NCBI GenBank assembly: GCA_032718475.1 | Contig: JAUCBJ010000071.1 | Coordinates: 1-64,000, forward strand | Direction: 5' to 3' | Length of the DNA stretch: 64,000 nt | Origin: Nemertoderma westbladi | Taxonomy: Eukaryota > Xenacoelomorpha > Nemertodermatida > Nemertodermatidae | Shown: piece by piece, positions 1-11,429 of the stretch | Position numbering within the stretch: the first letter of the stretch is position 1 | How the letters are laid out: every line of letters starts with the position of its first letter | Made by a program: the position numbers and the translations under genes | Notes under the pieces: generated by a model | Databases searched by the model: none | What the model saw: only the letters and a program-made list of their open reading frames with translations | What the model was told of the DNA's origin: nothing

Positions 1-29
1 GTGATAACCGAAGGCAAACCGGCCTTTTA

Positions 30-245
30 TACTAGAAATTGCACATGGAAACTAAACAGAAATTTCCACAGCTTCACAATCGAGCAATGAAGTACGTCGT
101 GCCCTATGATTGGCCCAGCTCATCGTTCAACGCAGTCCGGCCCTTACACTAATCAGGGACATGGAATCCTAACAGAATTTTCCACTGCCTCACATTTGAG
201 CAATAAGGTAATTTATGCCCTATGATTGGCCTGGCTCATTATCCG
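30..245. repeat. Diverged direct duplication (about 120-bp unit)
   Basis: Two similar blocks follow one another. Each has a CATGGAA start, an ACAGAAATTTCCAC-like stretch, a GAGCAAT(A/G)A stretch and a CCCTATGATTGGCC block. They lie near 45-120 and 160-235, and a shorter CTCATTGGCC echo follows near 262. No reading frame is seen. The block may be part of the repeat that carries the adjacent tRNA-like sequence. Confidence 0.5.
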
Positions 246-319
246 CTACGTTGTACGCTTCTCATTGGCCTACCAATTAGCACCTAAACGAAAATAAATG
301 GCCCCAAAATACAAATTTC

Positions 320-394
320 CCGACTGGGATTCGAACTCGTAACCTACGTAATGTAACCAACGCCTTAACCATCTGACCACTACGCCACGAGAGT
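320..394 (-). repeat. tRNA-like (pol III A/B box) sequence, probable SINE head or tRNA pseudogene
   Basis: On the minus strand there is a D-arm/A-box-like block (GTAGTGGTCAGATGGTTAAGG) and, about 30 bases on, a B-box match (AGTTCGAATCCC). The layout resembles Leu/Ser-type tRNAs, but the acceptor ends pair poorly, so this is unlikely to be a working tRNA gene. It points leftward, away from the gag-like ORF that starts 200 bases to its right. Confidence 0.55.
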
Positions 395-607
395 ACCTAA
401 GGGTTTTATGTGTACAAATATAAATCGGCATATTACATTACTGTAATTTAATCAAATACGTCGGATTTTCAAAAGTTTTTACGCTAAAGTTAAACTACAA
501 ATGCTACCTTATAGTGAAATAATTCATCAACGTACGAAATACCCATCGTGGATCATCCAGAAATCATTTCAAACTTGGAGTTTCTTCCTGCAGTTGTTTT
601 CAGCGAT

Positions 608-3253
608 ATGAGTAAGATATATGATTTGCGTAGACATATTACTCAAAAGGTCGTGAACAACGTTCCACCTCATATCCAAGATTTTAAGGAACTGGATAGA
701 GCTGGTGCCGACATAGCTCCGAGTAATCTGAAAGGATATCTAACCAAGACGATTCGTTTATGGATTGGAATCGGAACCTTCGAGTCGGATACAGGTATTG
801 CCGCAGATTGGCGAGGTAAGGTTATTCGTTTCGATGAGGATAAGGATATAGAGAAGATTTGGCAACCTTCGGAAGAATTGTTGGATGAATGGACTAGGAC
901 GTTTAGATCGTTTCAGGAAAACGGTTATATGTTTTACGATAACGAGGGCGGCAGTCATCAGCAGAGTTTGACTTCTAAGACTATACAGATTAGAGCGGCG
1001 GACGGAGTTCTGCACGTTTTCAGTAGACAGAGGAGCGACAAACGAATGCCGATACCTCCAGCGAATACAAAGCGACACCATCTTATCACCGATATAGTAA
1101 AGAAGATGGACCAAGCTTGTAATATTGACGCTAGAATGCTACCGAAGATGGTAAGAAACATGATTTTAGATAAAACTGTTGTAAAGGTTGGATCAGGAGT
1201 AAGGGAGGATTTAATTAGCGACTTCGCCGGCATGACGGACAGCGATGACCGACTACCGACACCATACGTCGACACTCGACCTCTTATTCTGTGGTCTATA
1301 GAACAGGGATATTTTCGTGAGTATAATACTCAGAAGACTGGAACTGGATACATTTCCTACCTATTATTCAATTGGGATTATAAGGAAGGTAAAAGAAACA
1401 AGTATATTGAAACTTATGGAGAAGGTGATACTCCAGATATGAGTGAGTTTGAATCACAGCTTAAATGGAGAGGATGCGTGTATTGGGCTATTACGTCACC
1501 TCCAAGAGCGGTCTTACAATATTATTTAGCGATAGAGTCGTCAGTGAATGTTTGCCTAATCGCCGACATTGTGTCTCGGACTCTCAAAAGACATCCACTT
1601 TGTCTCGGAGAAGATCATACGTTCTACATGGAAGGGAGAATTCGTACCGACGTGTTTAGACGATTCCTTGAACCCTTCTACAACTCCGACGCTCAGTGTA
1701 ATGCCTTTACTCGAGCAGGATTTAGCATATTTCGAGACGTGTATCTTCGCTGTGCGGGATCTCTTATCGAAAGACCATCTATGTTTACATTGTTACCCTA
1801 TGAAGGAGAACGTATTGTGGAAATTACGGATGAATCACGGCAGACGCGCGCGCCTATCGGTCACCTCGGTGATGATTTCAACGTAACTACTACGATCGCC
1901 GACGATCCTTTAGAGGAACTTCTTGAGATAGAAAGGAACCTCCCGAAGAAATCTCAGACGGAGATTCGACAACTTGAAGCAACAGATGCTATAGTTTGCA
2001 TACAACCTTCAGAAACCTACCAACCCATAGACCCAGATGATTACGATTATAGTGTGGGAGGAAGCGCTCGACCGATTGGAGATCTTATATACGAACGAGT
2101 GTGGTACCCTGCTAATACGATGTGTAGTAAATGTGGCGTCGCTGGACATCATATGGCAAAGTGCAGTGGAAAGCACATTACTACGACTCAGCTAATCTGT
2201 GGATGGTGTGGGGATCAAGGGTCTCATACCTTTTATACTTGCTGGAGATTTATGGCTCAATGTACTTACTGCAATATAAAGGGACATCGAGCATCTGAAT
2301 GCCAACTGAGAGATATACCTTATGAACACGAATCTGTAAAACTCGTGAGGAAGTTATTTGATGAGTGGGAAGATTTAGCCGATGAACATGTATCAGCACA
2401 AAGAAGACGGTTTCCGATGAGAGCGCATCTCGGATTTTGGGCGGTAAATCCCCAGACGATGATGTCGGAAGGATATATCTCCGCTATGCCCCAATATGAC
2501 GAACTTATCGAGGTTGTCGATATTTTGCCCCACGACAGCGGATTCCGAGTGGTGCGCGAGTATCTGTTACAGATTCACCCGGATAACAAAAACACGTGGA
2601 ATTTTCAGAAAGTCGTAAATCGTATCACGTATGGTGAATTTGATCGTTTCCGAACCGAAAAGCGGAATAAAGGAGCTTGGTTAACCGTCGCATGGGCGTA
2701 CCGAGCTGCGTTTTACCATAAACGTATACGAGCGAGCGTATTCGAGGAAGAAGAGGTCCTAGAGGCGACGAATATATCAGCCACTCCGGTTGCGCCGTCT
2801 GCACGTCACCCTCGGGAGGACGGGCAGGGTAGGATCATACGGGTCCAGAAGGTGGGCCAACAATTGAAGAAAATTATTAATGTGGAAGAACGCAAGGGAG
2901 TTGAGCCGACTATTCGAGTTACTCGGGATACGGTATCACTTCCAAGAGAACCGGTAGGAGGATCGGGACATACACCAGCTGATCAACAGGGGGCGCAAGC
3001 TACTCTTGGGTCTGCGTCGTCCGCTTCTCACGCGTTCCCAGACGTTCTACCAACTGTAGCGACAACTGATCGGTCACGAGGAATTGGTCGAGGTTTTGGG
3101 ATGCCAAACAGACGAATTTGCGAGGAAATAGTTGCACCGTCTCTCAACGTCCCAAGTAAACCAGTGACTCGCCCCATTAGTCCCATATCGCGAGCAAAGT
3201 CACCTGTGCGCAGTTTTCGAGGACGCGGCAGGGCTCGATCAACTAAGCGATAA
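608..3253 (+). CDS. Gag-like protein with three CCHC-type zinc knuckles (orphan retroelement gag or domesticated gag)
   Basis: This intact frame is open from about 518 to the TAA at 3251-3253. The first ATG is at 608, giving 881 residues; in-frame GTG codons lie upstream. About 500 residues in, three cysteine-rich knuckles follow each other in about 70 residues: CSKCGVAGHHMAKC, then CGWCGDQGSHTFYTC (a variant), then CTYCNIKGHRASEC. The C-terminus is basic and Arg/Gly/Ser-rich, ending in an RGRGRARS tail, as expected of a nucleic-acid-binding nucleocapsid. No protease, reverse transcriptase or integrase follows; the next 2.7 kb holds only AT-rich repeats. No LTRs were found. It could be the gag of a truncated LTR element, the ORF1 of an unusual non-LTR element, or a co-opted host gene. 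The open frame over 2.6 kb argues for youth or selection. Confidence 0.65.
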   Translation: MSKIYDLRRHITQKVVNNVPPHIQDFKELDRAGADIAPSNLKGYLTKTIRLWIGIGTFESDTGIAADWRGKVIRFDEDKDIEKIWQPSEELLDEWTRTFRSFQENGYMFYDNEGGSHQQSLTSKTIQIRAADGVLHVFSRQRSDKRMPIPPANTKRHHLITDIVKKMDQACNIDARMLPKMVRNMILDKTVVKVGSGVREDLISDFAGMTDSDDRLPTPYVDTRPLILWSIEQGYFREYNTQKTGTGYISYLLFNWDYKEGKRNKYIETYGEGDTPDMSEFESQLKWRGCVYWAITSPPRAVLQYYLAIESSVNVCLIADIVSRTLKRHPLCLGEDHTFYMEGRIRTDVFRRFLEPFYNSDAQCNAFTRAGFSIFRDVYLRCAGSLIERPSMFTLLPYEGERIVEITDESRQTRAPIGHLGDDFNVTTTIADDPLEELLEIERNLPKKSQTEIRQLEATDAIVCIQPSETYQPIDPDDYDYSVGGSARPIGDLIYERVWYPANTMCSKCGVAGHHMAKCSGKHITTTQLICGWCGDQGSHTFYTCWRFMAQCTYCNIKGHRASECQLRDIPYEHESVKLVRKLFDEWEDLADEHVSAQRRRFPMRAHLGFWAVNPQTMMSEGYISAMPQYDELIEVVDILPHDSGFRVVREYLLQIHPDNKNTWNFQKVVNRITYGEFDRFRTEKRNKGAWLTVAWAYRAAFYHKRIRASVFEEEEVLEATNISATPVAPSARHPREDGQGRIIRVQKVGQQLKKIINVEERKGVEPTIRVTRDTVSLPREPVGGSGHTPADQQGAQATLGSASSASHAFPDVLPTVATTDRSRGIGRGFGMPNRRICEEIVAPSLNVPSKPVTRPISPISRAKSPVRSFRGRGRARSTKR

Positions 3254-4181
3254 AAGGGAGGGCAAGGGTGGACGGAAGACTCGTGAGCCTTTCTTATGAT
3301 TTGTGATTTATTTGAATTATATGTTTTATATTTAGAAAATTTTTTAGAAGGAACTTATATTTGAAAGATTTATGTTTCATATTTGAGATGCAAAGGTTTA
3401 TATTATTCTAAACTTATGCAGTTTATATCTATATTTAGTAAGACTACCCAAAGAGAGTTTATATTTGTAAGAATTTATATTTTATATTTGTAATTATTCC
3501 GAACTTATACAATTTATATTATTCCAAACTTATGCAATTTGTATTGTTCCGAATATTATGCAATTTATATTTTATAAGTAGTATTTGTACCTAAAGAGAA
3601 AGTTTTATAGACAGAAAATTTTGTGCTCAGAAAGACTCATATTTGTAATTATTCCAAACTTATGCAATCTACATTTAGGTACGAAAGTATTTGTAATTAC
3701 TTGAATTTATGCAGTATTTGAGATACAATAGTAGATGGAAGACTTGCGAGCCTTTCTTATTGTTTTCATTTATTTGTATTTGTAATTGTTTGAATTTATG
3801 CAATATCTGAGATGCAATAGATTTATATTGGTGAATTTAATTTAGATTTATATTGTACTTACTTAGTAAAGCCTTAAATACGTAAAGTTTGAATTTGTAA
3901 TTATTTTTGTATCGAATCATTACGTAGAAAGGAAGTATTGTTTGAAACTTAATTGTAAATATGTAAGTACGCCCTAAGTATTCTATAGTTTGATTGATTA
4001 TTGGTGAAAACCGTATATTTTATGCACGATAATATCCTGTTTTCATGGAGCGGTATAGAATTATATTCCCTAAAATGCCGTGGATTTTCAAAATTTTATT
4101 TTATTCGAATTAACTTTGTAAAGATTGCTTTGAGTTCTCATTAGTATTGGTTCTATCTATTATGCATCTATCGGTCAAGTG
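3254..4181. repeat. AT-rich, irregular tandem repeats downstream of the gag-like ORF
   Basis: The motif AACTTATGCAATTTATATT and variants recur at least six times between about 3400 and 3830. A segment of about 46 bases just after the stop codon (near 3267, GGAAGACTCGTGAGCC) recurs near 3733 as GGAAGACTTGCGAGCC. No coding potential is apparent. It could be the 3' untranslated part of the element carrying the gag-like ORF. Confidence 0.5.
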
Positions 4182-4255
4182 GTTCAGTAGCTCAGTTGGT
4201 AGAGCGTTGGAAATTATATGTGTAGTAGGTATCGAGTTCGAATCCTAGTAAGTGC
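4182..4255 (+). repeat. tRNA-like (pol III A/B box) sequence, probable SINE head or tRNA pseudogene
   Basis: An A-box match (TAGCTCAGTTGGTAGAGC) and, about 35 bases on, a B-box match (AGTTCGAATCC) lie on the plus strand. The anticodon and acceptor stems do not pair convincingly, so this is a tRNA-derived sequence, not a confident tRNA gene. It faces rightward. With the minus-strand copy at 320-394 it brackets the gag-like ORF with outward-facing pol III-type promoters. Confidence 0.55.
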
Positions 4256-5963
4256 GAATTATTTTTTGTGCAGAATTTCAACTCATTTAAATTAACCGCT
4301 ACAAATTAATTGCATTTGTCTGTACCAATAAGGCTGTAGTTATTTGATTGTAACCAATGTCGTGCAAGTTATATATTAGCTGGACCAATAGCTATCTTTA
4401 AAACCTTGTTAGAATCCATAGAACAATCGAGAATTTTCTCGATTGATTGCGGCACAAATTTAGTATATAAAGGTGCGATTTGTTCATTAGTCATCACACT
4501 CACTTCAATTTCCATCATTCACTTTCTGTCTTATTTCAGATTACATTGTTTATTGTATAATAGTTATTATATGTTTTGTAATAAAGTCAGAAATACTAGT
4601 CACATCTCTCAGCCTTTCTATCTGTTTTAATATGGTTTCACTACGGTGAACAAACTCAGGGACAGGATGGCCAGCTAGAGATCGGGCCGCAGCAATGAAC
4701 GGGAACATCACGGGAATGTAGACGAGAGACAACCCGCAATACCATCTAGTGTTATTCGCCCATCGCCTGAAAGGTTAGACAGCGTTCGATCCTTGCTACC
4801 TAAGTATAAGACCAAAAGATCAAGAGGTAGAAGTAGTGACACGCTGCAAGCCTAAAATTACATCATAGGGACTGTACTGTTTTGATTCAGGAAAAAACCG
4901 CAGTAGACCTTCATATTCCTACGGGAGGGAGAGAGCGCAGATACTAGTACGCAGATAGGACGTAGGCACCGGTACAAGGCATACACATTGGTTAGGGTGC
5001 AGCAAACTGTACGCTTAACTCTTGCTAAGTACAGGTGTGTGCGACTATTTGCAGTACGACCGTGTCTATTACATCAGAACTTGTAGGCTAGGGGGTTGCT
5101 GTGTTTTCACCTGAATTGGGATTGTACCGTTCAGGCGGTAGGGCAGTTTACGCTAGGCGCAAATAAATTGAGGCTATCAGGGATATACTAACATCTACCG
5201 TGTCCCCTCCAACGCCCTGATAGGAAGTTACCTGGACTACCTGGGTGACTAAAATTCTAGATAGGAGCCAGGATAGCTATTAGTACCCGTACGCCTACAG
5301 TAGTAAACTAACACATCTCTTCTTAGTATCAGGGACCTGGTACCTAAAATTGCCGAATTCTGGGCGTAGTATTAACCTTATGCCTGAATTTGAGTCCTGG
5401 AAATACGCAAGAGGGGAAGGAACCTTATCATTCGTGAGTATTGGACCTACAAGTTATAAAATTAGAATATTCGTAAAATGCACACCGTACCCAGTAATTA
5501 TATATGTGAAGGAGCAAAACTGCTTTGACCGTTCAGAATTAACACACGCGCGTTAGAAATTATTTACACCTCAAAATATATAAAATTAACTTTCGTCCTT
5601 ACTGCACTTTGCTCGCTAGTTAGCCATCTCCAAATCTGCTCTATACCTAGCTAGCGTCCCTTTGCCCAACCATATAAATCACACCGCGGCAAAGTATACG
5701 AGCCCCTTAGTCCGTCAGTGAGTCAGCCTGATTTTAGGATTCGCTGCGCGGGATTTTGTTTTATCGAAGTTTGTCTGCTCGTAGACTGTTTTCTGCCTCA
5801 CCGGTTAAAAGAGATCGATACTGCAATATATTCGCTTACTTGGGGTTTACTGTTTTGGTGAGAAGGTCGGATTTATGATTTGATTTACAAACTTTACAGT
5901 AGGATATTGCAGGTATTGTTACCGTCTCTTCCGATAGTAGGAATAGGCGTATCTCTCCAATTT
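4256..5963. other. Intergenic, no gene recognised
   Basis: There are short open frames of under 75 codons only, none with a recognisable product. Mixed-composition sequence with many GTAC/TAGG motifs leads into the satellite array. No repeat unit or RNA gene was identified by eye. Confidence 0.4.
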
Positions 5964-8900
5964 AGGCATTCCTTTAGGAAACAGAGTGGAAGGGTTTATT
6001 GTGGAAGATCACCCATGGTGGTGAACAGGCATTCCTTTGGGAAACAGAGTGGAAGGGTTTACTGCGGAAAATCACCCTTGGTGGTGAATAGGCATTCCTT
6101 TAGGAAACAGAGTGGAAGGGTTTATTGTGGAAGATCACCCATGGTGGTGAACAGGCATTCCTTTGGGAAACAGAGTGGAAGGGTTTGCTGTGGAAGATCA
6201 CCCATGGTTCTGAACAGGCATTCCTTTAGGAAACAGAGTGGAAGGGTTTACTGTGGAAGATCACCCATGGTGGTGAACAGGCATTCCTTTGGGAAACAGA
6301 GTGGAAGGGTTTATTGTGGAAGATCACCCATGGTGGTGAACAGGCATTCCTTTAGGAAACAGATTGGAAGGGTTTATTGTGGAAGATCACCCATGGTGGT
6401 GAACAGGCATTCCTTTGGGAAACAGAGTGGAAGGGTTTGCTGTGGAAGATCACCTATGGTTCTGAACAGGCATTCCTTTAGGAAACAGAGTGGAAGGGTT
6501 TACTGTGGAAGATCACCCATGGTTCTGAACAGGCATTCCTTTGGGAAACAGAGTGGAAGGGTTTATTGTGGAAGATCACCCATGGTTCTGAACAGGCATT
6601 CCTTTAGGAAACAGAGTGGAAGGGTTTATTGTGGAAGATCACCCATGGTGGTAAACAGGCATTCCTTTAGGAAACAGAGTGGAAGGGTTTATTGTGGAAG
6701 ATCACCCATGGTGGTGACAGGCATTCCTTTGGGAAACAGAGTGGAAGGGTTTACTGTGGAAAATCACCCTTGGTGGTGATTAGGCATTCCTTTAGGAAAC
6801 AGAGTGGAAGGGTTTGCTGTGGATGATCACCCATGGTTCTGAACAGGTATTCCTATGGGAAACAGAGTGGAAGGGTTTACTGTGGAAGATTACCCATGGT
6901 GGTGAACAGGATTCCTTTGGGAAACAGAGTGGAAGGGTTTGCTGTGGAAGATCACCCATGGTGGTGAGCAGGCATTCCTTTAGGAAACAGAGTGGAAGGG
7001 TTTACTGTGGAAGATCACCCTTGGTGGTGAATAGGCATTCCTTTAGGAAACAGAGTGGAAGGGTTTATTGTGGAAGATCACCCATGGTGGTGAACAGGCA
7101 TTCCTTTGGGAAACAGAGTGGAAGGGTTTGTAGTGGAAGATCACCCATGGTGGTGAACAGGCATTCCTTTAGGTAACAAGGTGGAAGGGTTTACTGTGGA
7201 AGATCACCCTTCGTGGTGAATAGGCATTCCTTTAGGAAACAGAGTGGAAGGGTTTGCTGTGGAAGATCACCCATGGTTCTGAACAGGTATTCCTTTGGGA
7301 AACAGAGTGGAAGGGTTTACTGTGGAAGATTACCCATGGTGGTGAACAGGCATTCCTTTGGGAAACAGAGTTGTAGGGTTTGTAGTGGAAGATCACCCAT
7401 GGTGGTGAACAGGCATTCCTTTAGGTAACAAGGTGGAAGGGTTTACTGTGGAAGATCACCCTTCGTGGTGAATAGGCATTCCTTTAGGAAACAGAGTGGA
7501 AGGGTTTGCTGTGGAAGATCACCCATGGTTCTGAACAGGTATTCCTTTGGGAAACAGAGTGGAAGGGTTTACTGTGGAAGATTACCCATGGTGGTGAACA
7601 GGCATTCCTTTGGGAAACAGAGTGGGAGGGTTTGCTGTGGAAGATCACCCATGGTGGTGAACAGGCATCCCTTTAGGAAACAGAGTGGAAGGGTTTACTG
7701 TGGAAGATCACCCTTGGTGGTGAATAGGCATTCCTTTAGGAAACAGAGTGGAAGGGTTTATTGTGGAAGATCACCCATGGTGGTGAACAGGCATTCCTTT
7801 AGGAAACACAGTGGGAGGGTTTATTGTGGAAGATCACCCATGGTGGTGAACAGGCATTCCTTTGGGAAACAGAGTGGAAGGGTTTACTGTGGAAAATCAC
7901 CCTTGGTGGTGAATAGGCATTCCTTTAGGAAACAGAGTGGAAGGGTTTGCTGTGGAAGATCACCCTTCGTGGTGAATAAGCATTCCTTTAGGAAACAGAG
8001 TGGAAGGGTTTGCTGTAGAAGATCACCCATGGTTCTGAACAGGTGTTCCTTTGAGAAACAGAGTGGAAGGGTTTACTGTGGAAGATTACCCATGGTGGTG
8101 AACAGGCATTCCTTTGGAAAACAGAGTGGAAGGGTTTGCTGTGGAAGATCACCCATGGTGGTTAACAGGCATTCCTTTAGGAAGCAGAGTGGAAGGGTTT
8201 ACTGTGGAAGATCACCCTTGGTGGTGAATAGGCATTCCTTTAGGAAACAGAGTAGAAGGGTTTGCTGTGGAAGATCACCCATGGTTCTGAACAGGCATTC
8301 CTTTAGGAAACAGAGTGGAAGGGTTTATTGTGGAAGATCACCCATGGTGGTGAACAGGCATTCCTTTGGGAAACAGAGTGGAAGGGTTTGCTGTGGAAGA
8401 TCACCCATGGTTCTGAACAGGCATTCCTTTAGGAAACAGAGTGGAAGGGTTTACTGTGGAAGATCACCCATGGTGGTGAACAGGCATTCCTTTGGGAAAC
8501 AGAGTGGAAGGGTTTATTGTGGAAGATCACCCATGGTGGTGAACAGGCATTCCTTTAGGAAACAGAGTGGAAGGGTTTATTGTGGAAGATCACCCATGGT
8601 GGTGAACAGGCATTCCTTTGGGAAACAGAGTGGAAGGGTTTGCTGTGGAAGATCACCTATGGTTCTGAACAGGCATTCCTTTAGGAAACAGAGTGGAAGG
8701 GTTTACTGTGGAAGATCACCCATGGTTCTGAACAGGCATTCCTTTGGGAAACAGAGTGGAAGGGTTTATTGTGGAAGATCACCCATGGTTCTGAACAGGC
8801 ATTCCTTTAGGAAACAGAGTGGAAGGGTTTATTGTGGAATATCACCCATGGTGGTAAACAGGCATTCCTTTAGGAAACAGAGTGGAAGGGTTTATTGTGG

Positions 8901-10827
8901 AAGATCACCCATGGTGGTGACAGGCATTCCTTTGGGAAACAGAGTGGAAGGGTTTACTGTGGAAAATCACCCTTGGTGGTGATTAGGCATTCCTTTAGGA
9001 AACAGAGTGGAAGGGTTTGCTGTGGAAGATCACCCATGGTTCTGAACAGGTATTCCTTTGGGAAACAGAGTGGAAGGGTTTACTGTGGAAGATTACCCAT
9101 GGTGGTGAACAGGATTCCTTTGGGAAACAGAGTGGAAGGGTTTGCTGTGGAAGATCACCCATGGTGGTGAGCAGGCATTCCTTTAGGAAACAGAGTGGAA
9201 GGGTTTACTGTGGAAGATCACCCTTGGTGGTGAATAGGCATTCCTTTAGGAAACAGAGTGGAAGGGTTTATTGTGGAAGATCACCCATGGTGGTGAACAG
9301 GCATTCCTTTGGGAAACAGAGTGGAAGGGTTTGTAGTGGAAGATCACCCATGGTGGTGAACAGGCATTCCTTTAGGTAACAAGGTGGAAGGGTTTACTGT
9401 GGAAGATCACCCTTCGTGGTGAATAGGCATTCCTTTAGGAAACAGAGTGGAAGGGTTTGCTGTGGAAGATCACCCATGGTTCTGAACAGGTATTCCTTTG
9501 GGAAACAGAGTGGAAGGGTTTACTGTGGAAGATTACCCATGGTGGTGAACAGGCATTCCTTTGGGAAACAGAGTTGTAGGGTTTGTAGTGGAAGATCACC
9601 CATGGTGGTGAACAGGCATTCCTTTAGGTAACAAGGTGGAAGGGTTTACTGTGGAAGATCACCCTTCGTGGTGAATAGGCATTCCTTTAGGAAACAGAGT
9701 GGAAGGGTTTGCTGTGGAAGATCACCCATGGTTCTGAACAGGTATTCCTTTGGGAAACAGAGTGGAAGGGTTTACTGTGGAAGATTACCCATGGTGGTGA
9801 ACAGGCTTTCCTTTGGGAAACAGAGTGGGAGGGTTTGCTGTGGAAGATCACCCATGGTGGTGAACAGGCATTCATTTAGGAAACAGAGTGGAAGGGTTTA
9901 CTGTGGAAGATCACCCTTGGTGGTGAATAGGCATTCCTTTAGGAAACAGAGTGGAAGGGTTTATTGTGGAAGATCACCCATGGTGGTGAACAGGCATTCC
10001 TTTAGGAAACAGAGTGGGAGGGTTTATTGTGGAAGATCACCCATGGTGGTGAACAGGCATTCCTTTGGGAAACAGAGTGGAAGGGTTTACTGTGGAAAAT
10101 CACCCTTGGTGGTGAATAGGCATTCCTTTAGGAAACAGAGTGGAAGGGTTTGCTGTGGAAGATCACCCTTCGTGGTGAATAGGCATTCCTTTAGGAAACA
10201 GAGTGGAAGGGTTTGCTGTGGAAGATCACCCATGGTTCTGAACAGGTGTTCCTTTGAGAAACAGAGTGGAAGGGTTTACTGTGGAAGATTACCCATGGTG
10301 GTGAACAGGCATTCCTTTGGAAAACAGAGTGGAAGGGTTTGCTGTGGAAGATCACCCATGGTGGTTAACAGGCATTCCTTTAGGAAGCAGAGTGGAAGGG
10401 TTTACTGTGGAAGATCACCCTTGGTGGTGAATAGGCATTCCTTTAGGAAACAGAGTAGAAGGGTTTGCTGTGGCAGATCACCCATGGTTCTGAACAGGCA
10501 TTCCTTTAGGAAACAGAGTGGAAGGGTTTATTGTGGAAGATCACCCATGGTGGTGAACATGCATTCCTTTAGGAAACAGAGTGGAAGGGTTTATTGTGGA
10601 AGATCACCCATGGTGGTGAACAGGCATTCCTTTGGGAAACAGAGTGGAAGGGTTTGCTGTGGAAGATCACCCATGGTTCTGAACAGGCATTCCTTTAGGA
10701 AACAGAGTGGAAGGGTTTACTGTGGAAGATCACCCATGTTGGTGAACAGGCATTCCTTTAGGAAACAGAGTGGAAGGGTTTACTGTGGAAGATCACCCAT
10801 GGTGGTGAACAGGCATTCCTTTGGGAA
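5964..10827. repeat. 63-bp satellite array, about 77 units, with a 35-unit higher-order repeat
   Basis: The unit begins GGCATTCCTTTAGGAAACAG and continues through GTGGAAGGGTTT and GGAAGATCACCCATGG to TGGTGAACA. Its length, 63, is a multiple of three, so long frames (up to 505 codons) stay open through it. These are a by-product: the translation is one 21-residue unit repeated without flanking domains. Unit variants (TTTAGG/TTTGGG, TTATTG/TTACTG/TTTGCTG, GGTGGTGA/GGTTCTGA) recur in fixed order with a 2203-bp period. Copy A is about 6091-8293, copy B 8294-10496, and a third copy starts at 10497. Within each copy a four-unit (252-bp) block is doubled (7213-7464 and 7465-7716). The array is cut at 10827 by the LINE-A composite and resumes at 23103. 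Confidence 0.95.
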
Positions 10828-10885
10828 CTACTACTAGGATCGGCATGCTGCATTGCAGCTGCATTTTTAAGAATGCTGTGCCGGC

Positions 10886-11188
10886 TTGTCAACAAAATTG
10901 CACCGCCACCCTACTATGCATCAGGTTCGTTATTCCGCTCCATTGTGGACCCCACCACCTCAACTTTCCACGCCTATGCAATCTAAACAGTTGATGCCTA
11001 ACAATGGTTGGCAAAGTCCTGGATATACTACATTGATGCGTCCCTCAACGCCGACATATATCCACCACAGTCACTATAACCGGGGTCCAGTTAATCAATC
11101 TTTCAACCCATTTTCTATGGACAATGGAGAATCATTTCCTGTCACTCGAAGGCCAGTGACTTCGTCTACACCCTTCCATGATGGATGA
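10886..11188 (+). CDS. Hypothetical Pro/Ser/Tyr-rich ORF inside the LINE-A 3' region
   Basis: This 100-residue frame is rich in Pro, Ser, Thr, Tyr and Asn, with no known domain. It is antisense to LINE-A, in a stretch (10840-11430) that LINE-A should not need: in the related copy at 33.8 kb the ORF ends directly on the (TAG)n tail. Another open plus-strand run, with LPKQRFDWPKLKLIGPT, follows near 11350-11430. The stretch may be a further nested insertion, a gag-like fragment, or a longer 3' region. It may not be a gene. Confidence 0.2.
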   Translation: MSTKLHRHPTMHQVRYSAPLWTPPPQLSTPMQSKQLMPNNGWQSPGYTTLMRPSTPTYIHHSHYNRGPVNQSFNPFSMDNGESFPVTRRPVTSSTPFHDG

Positions 11189-11429
11189 ATTGATAATGCT
11201 AGAGGTGAGGGAATTTCCATTAATGTAGACCCTTAAGTGCACGATGTAGTTCCAACAGTTGCCCAAAAGATGGCGTTGTTACGTGGGTTCCTTCCCGTCT
11301 TGTTTCTTTTAGTTTATCTGCTAGGAATAGTCCTACAAAGTTTGATGTGTCAAATATCCATACAATACCTTGCATGGGACTTCCCAAGCAGCGATTCGAC
11401 TGGCCGAAATTAAAACTCATTGGTCCCAC

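Noticed and set aside
5964-10827. CRISPR-like regular repeats
   Set aside because: Repeats are contiguous with no unique spacers, in eukaryotic DNA. This is a satellite.
5880-10837. Long open frames (up to 505 codons) with a repeated 21-residue unit
   Set aside because: They exist only because the 63-bp satellite unit is a multiple of three and lacks stops in one frame. They have no start context, domain or flanking coding sequence, and frame breaks track unit length changes.
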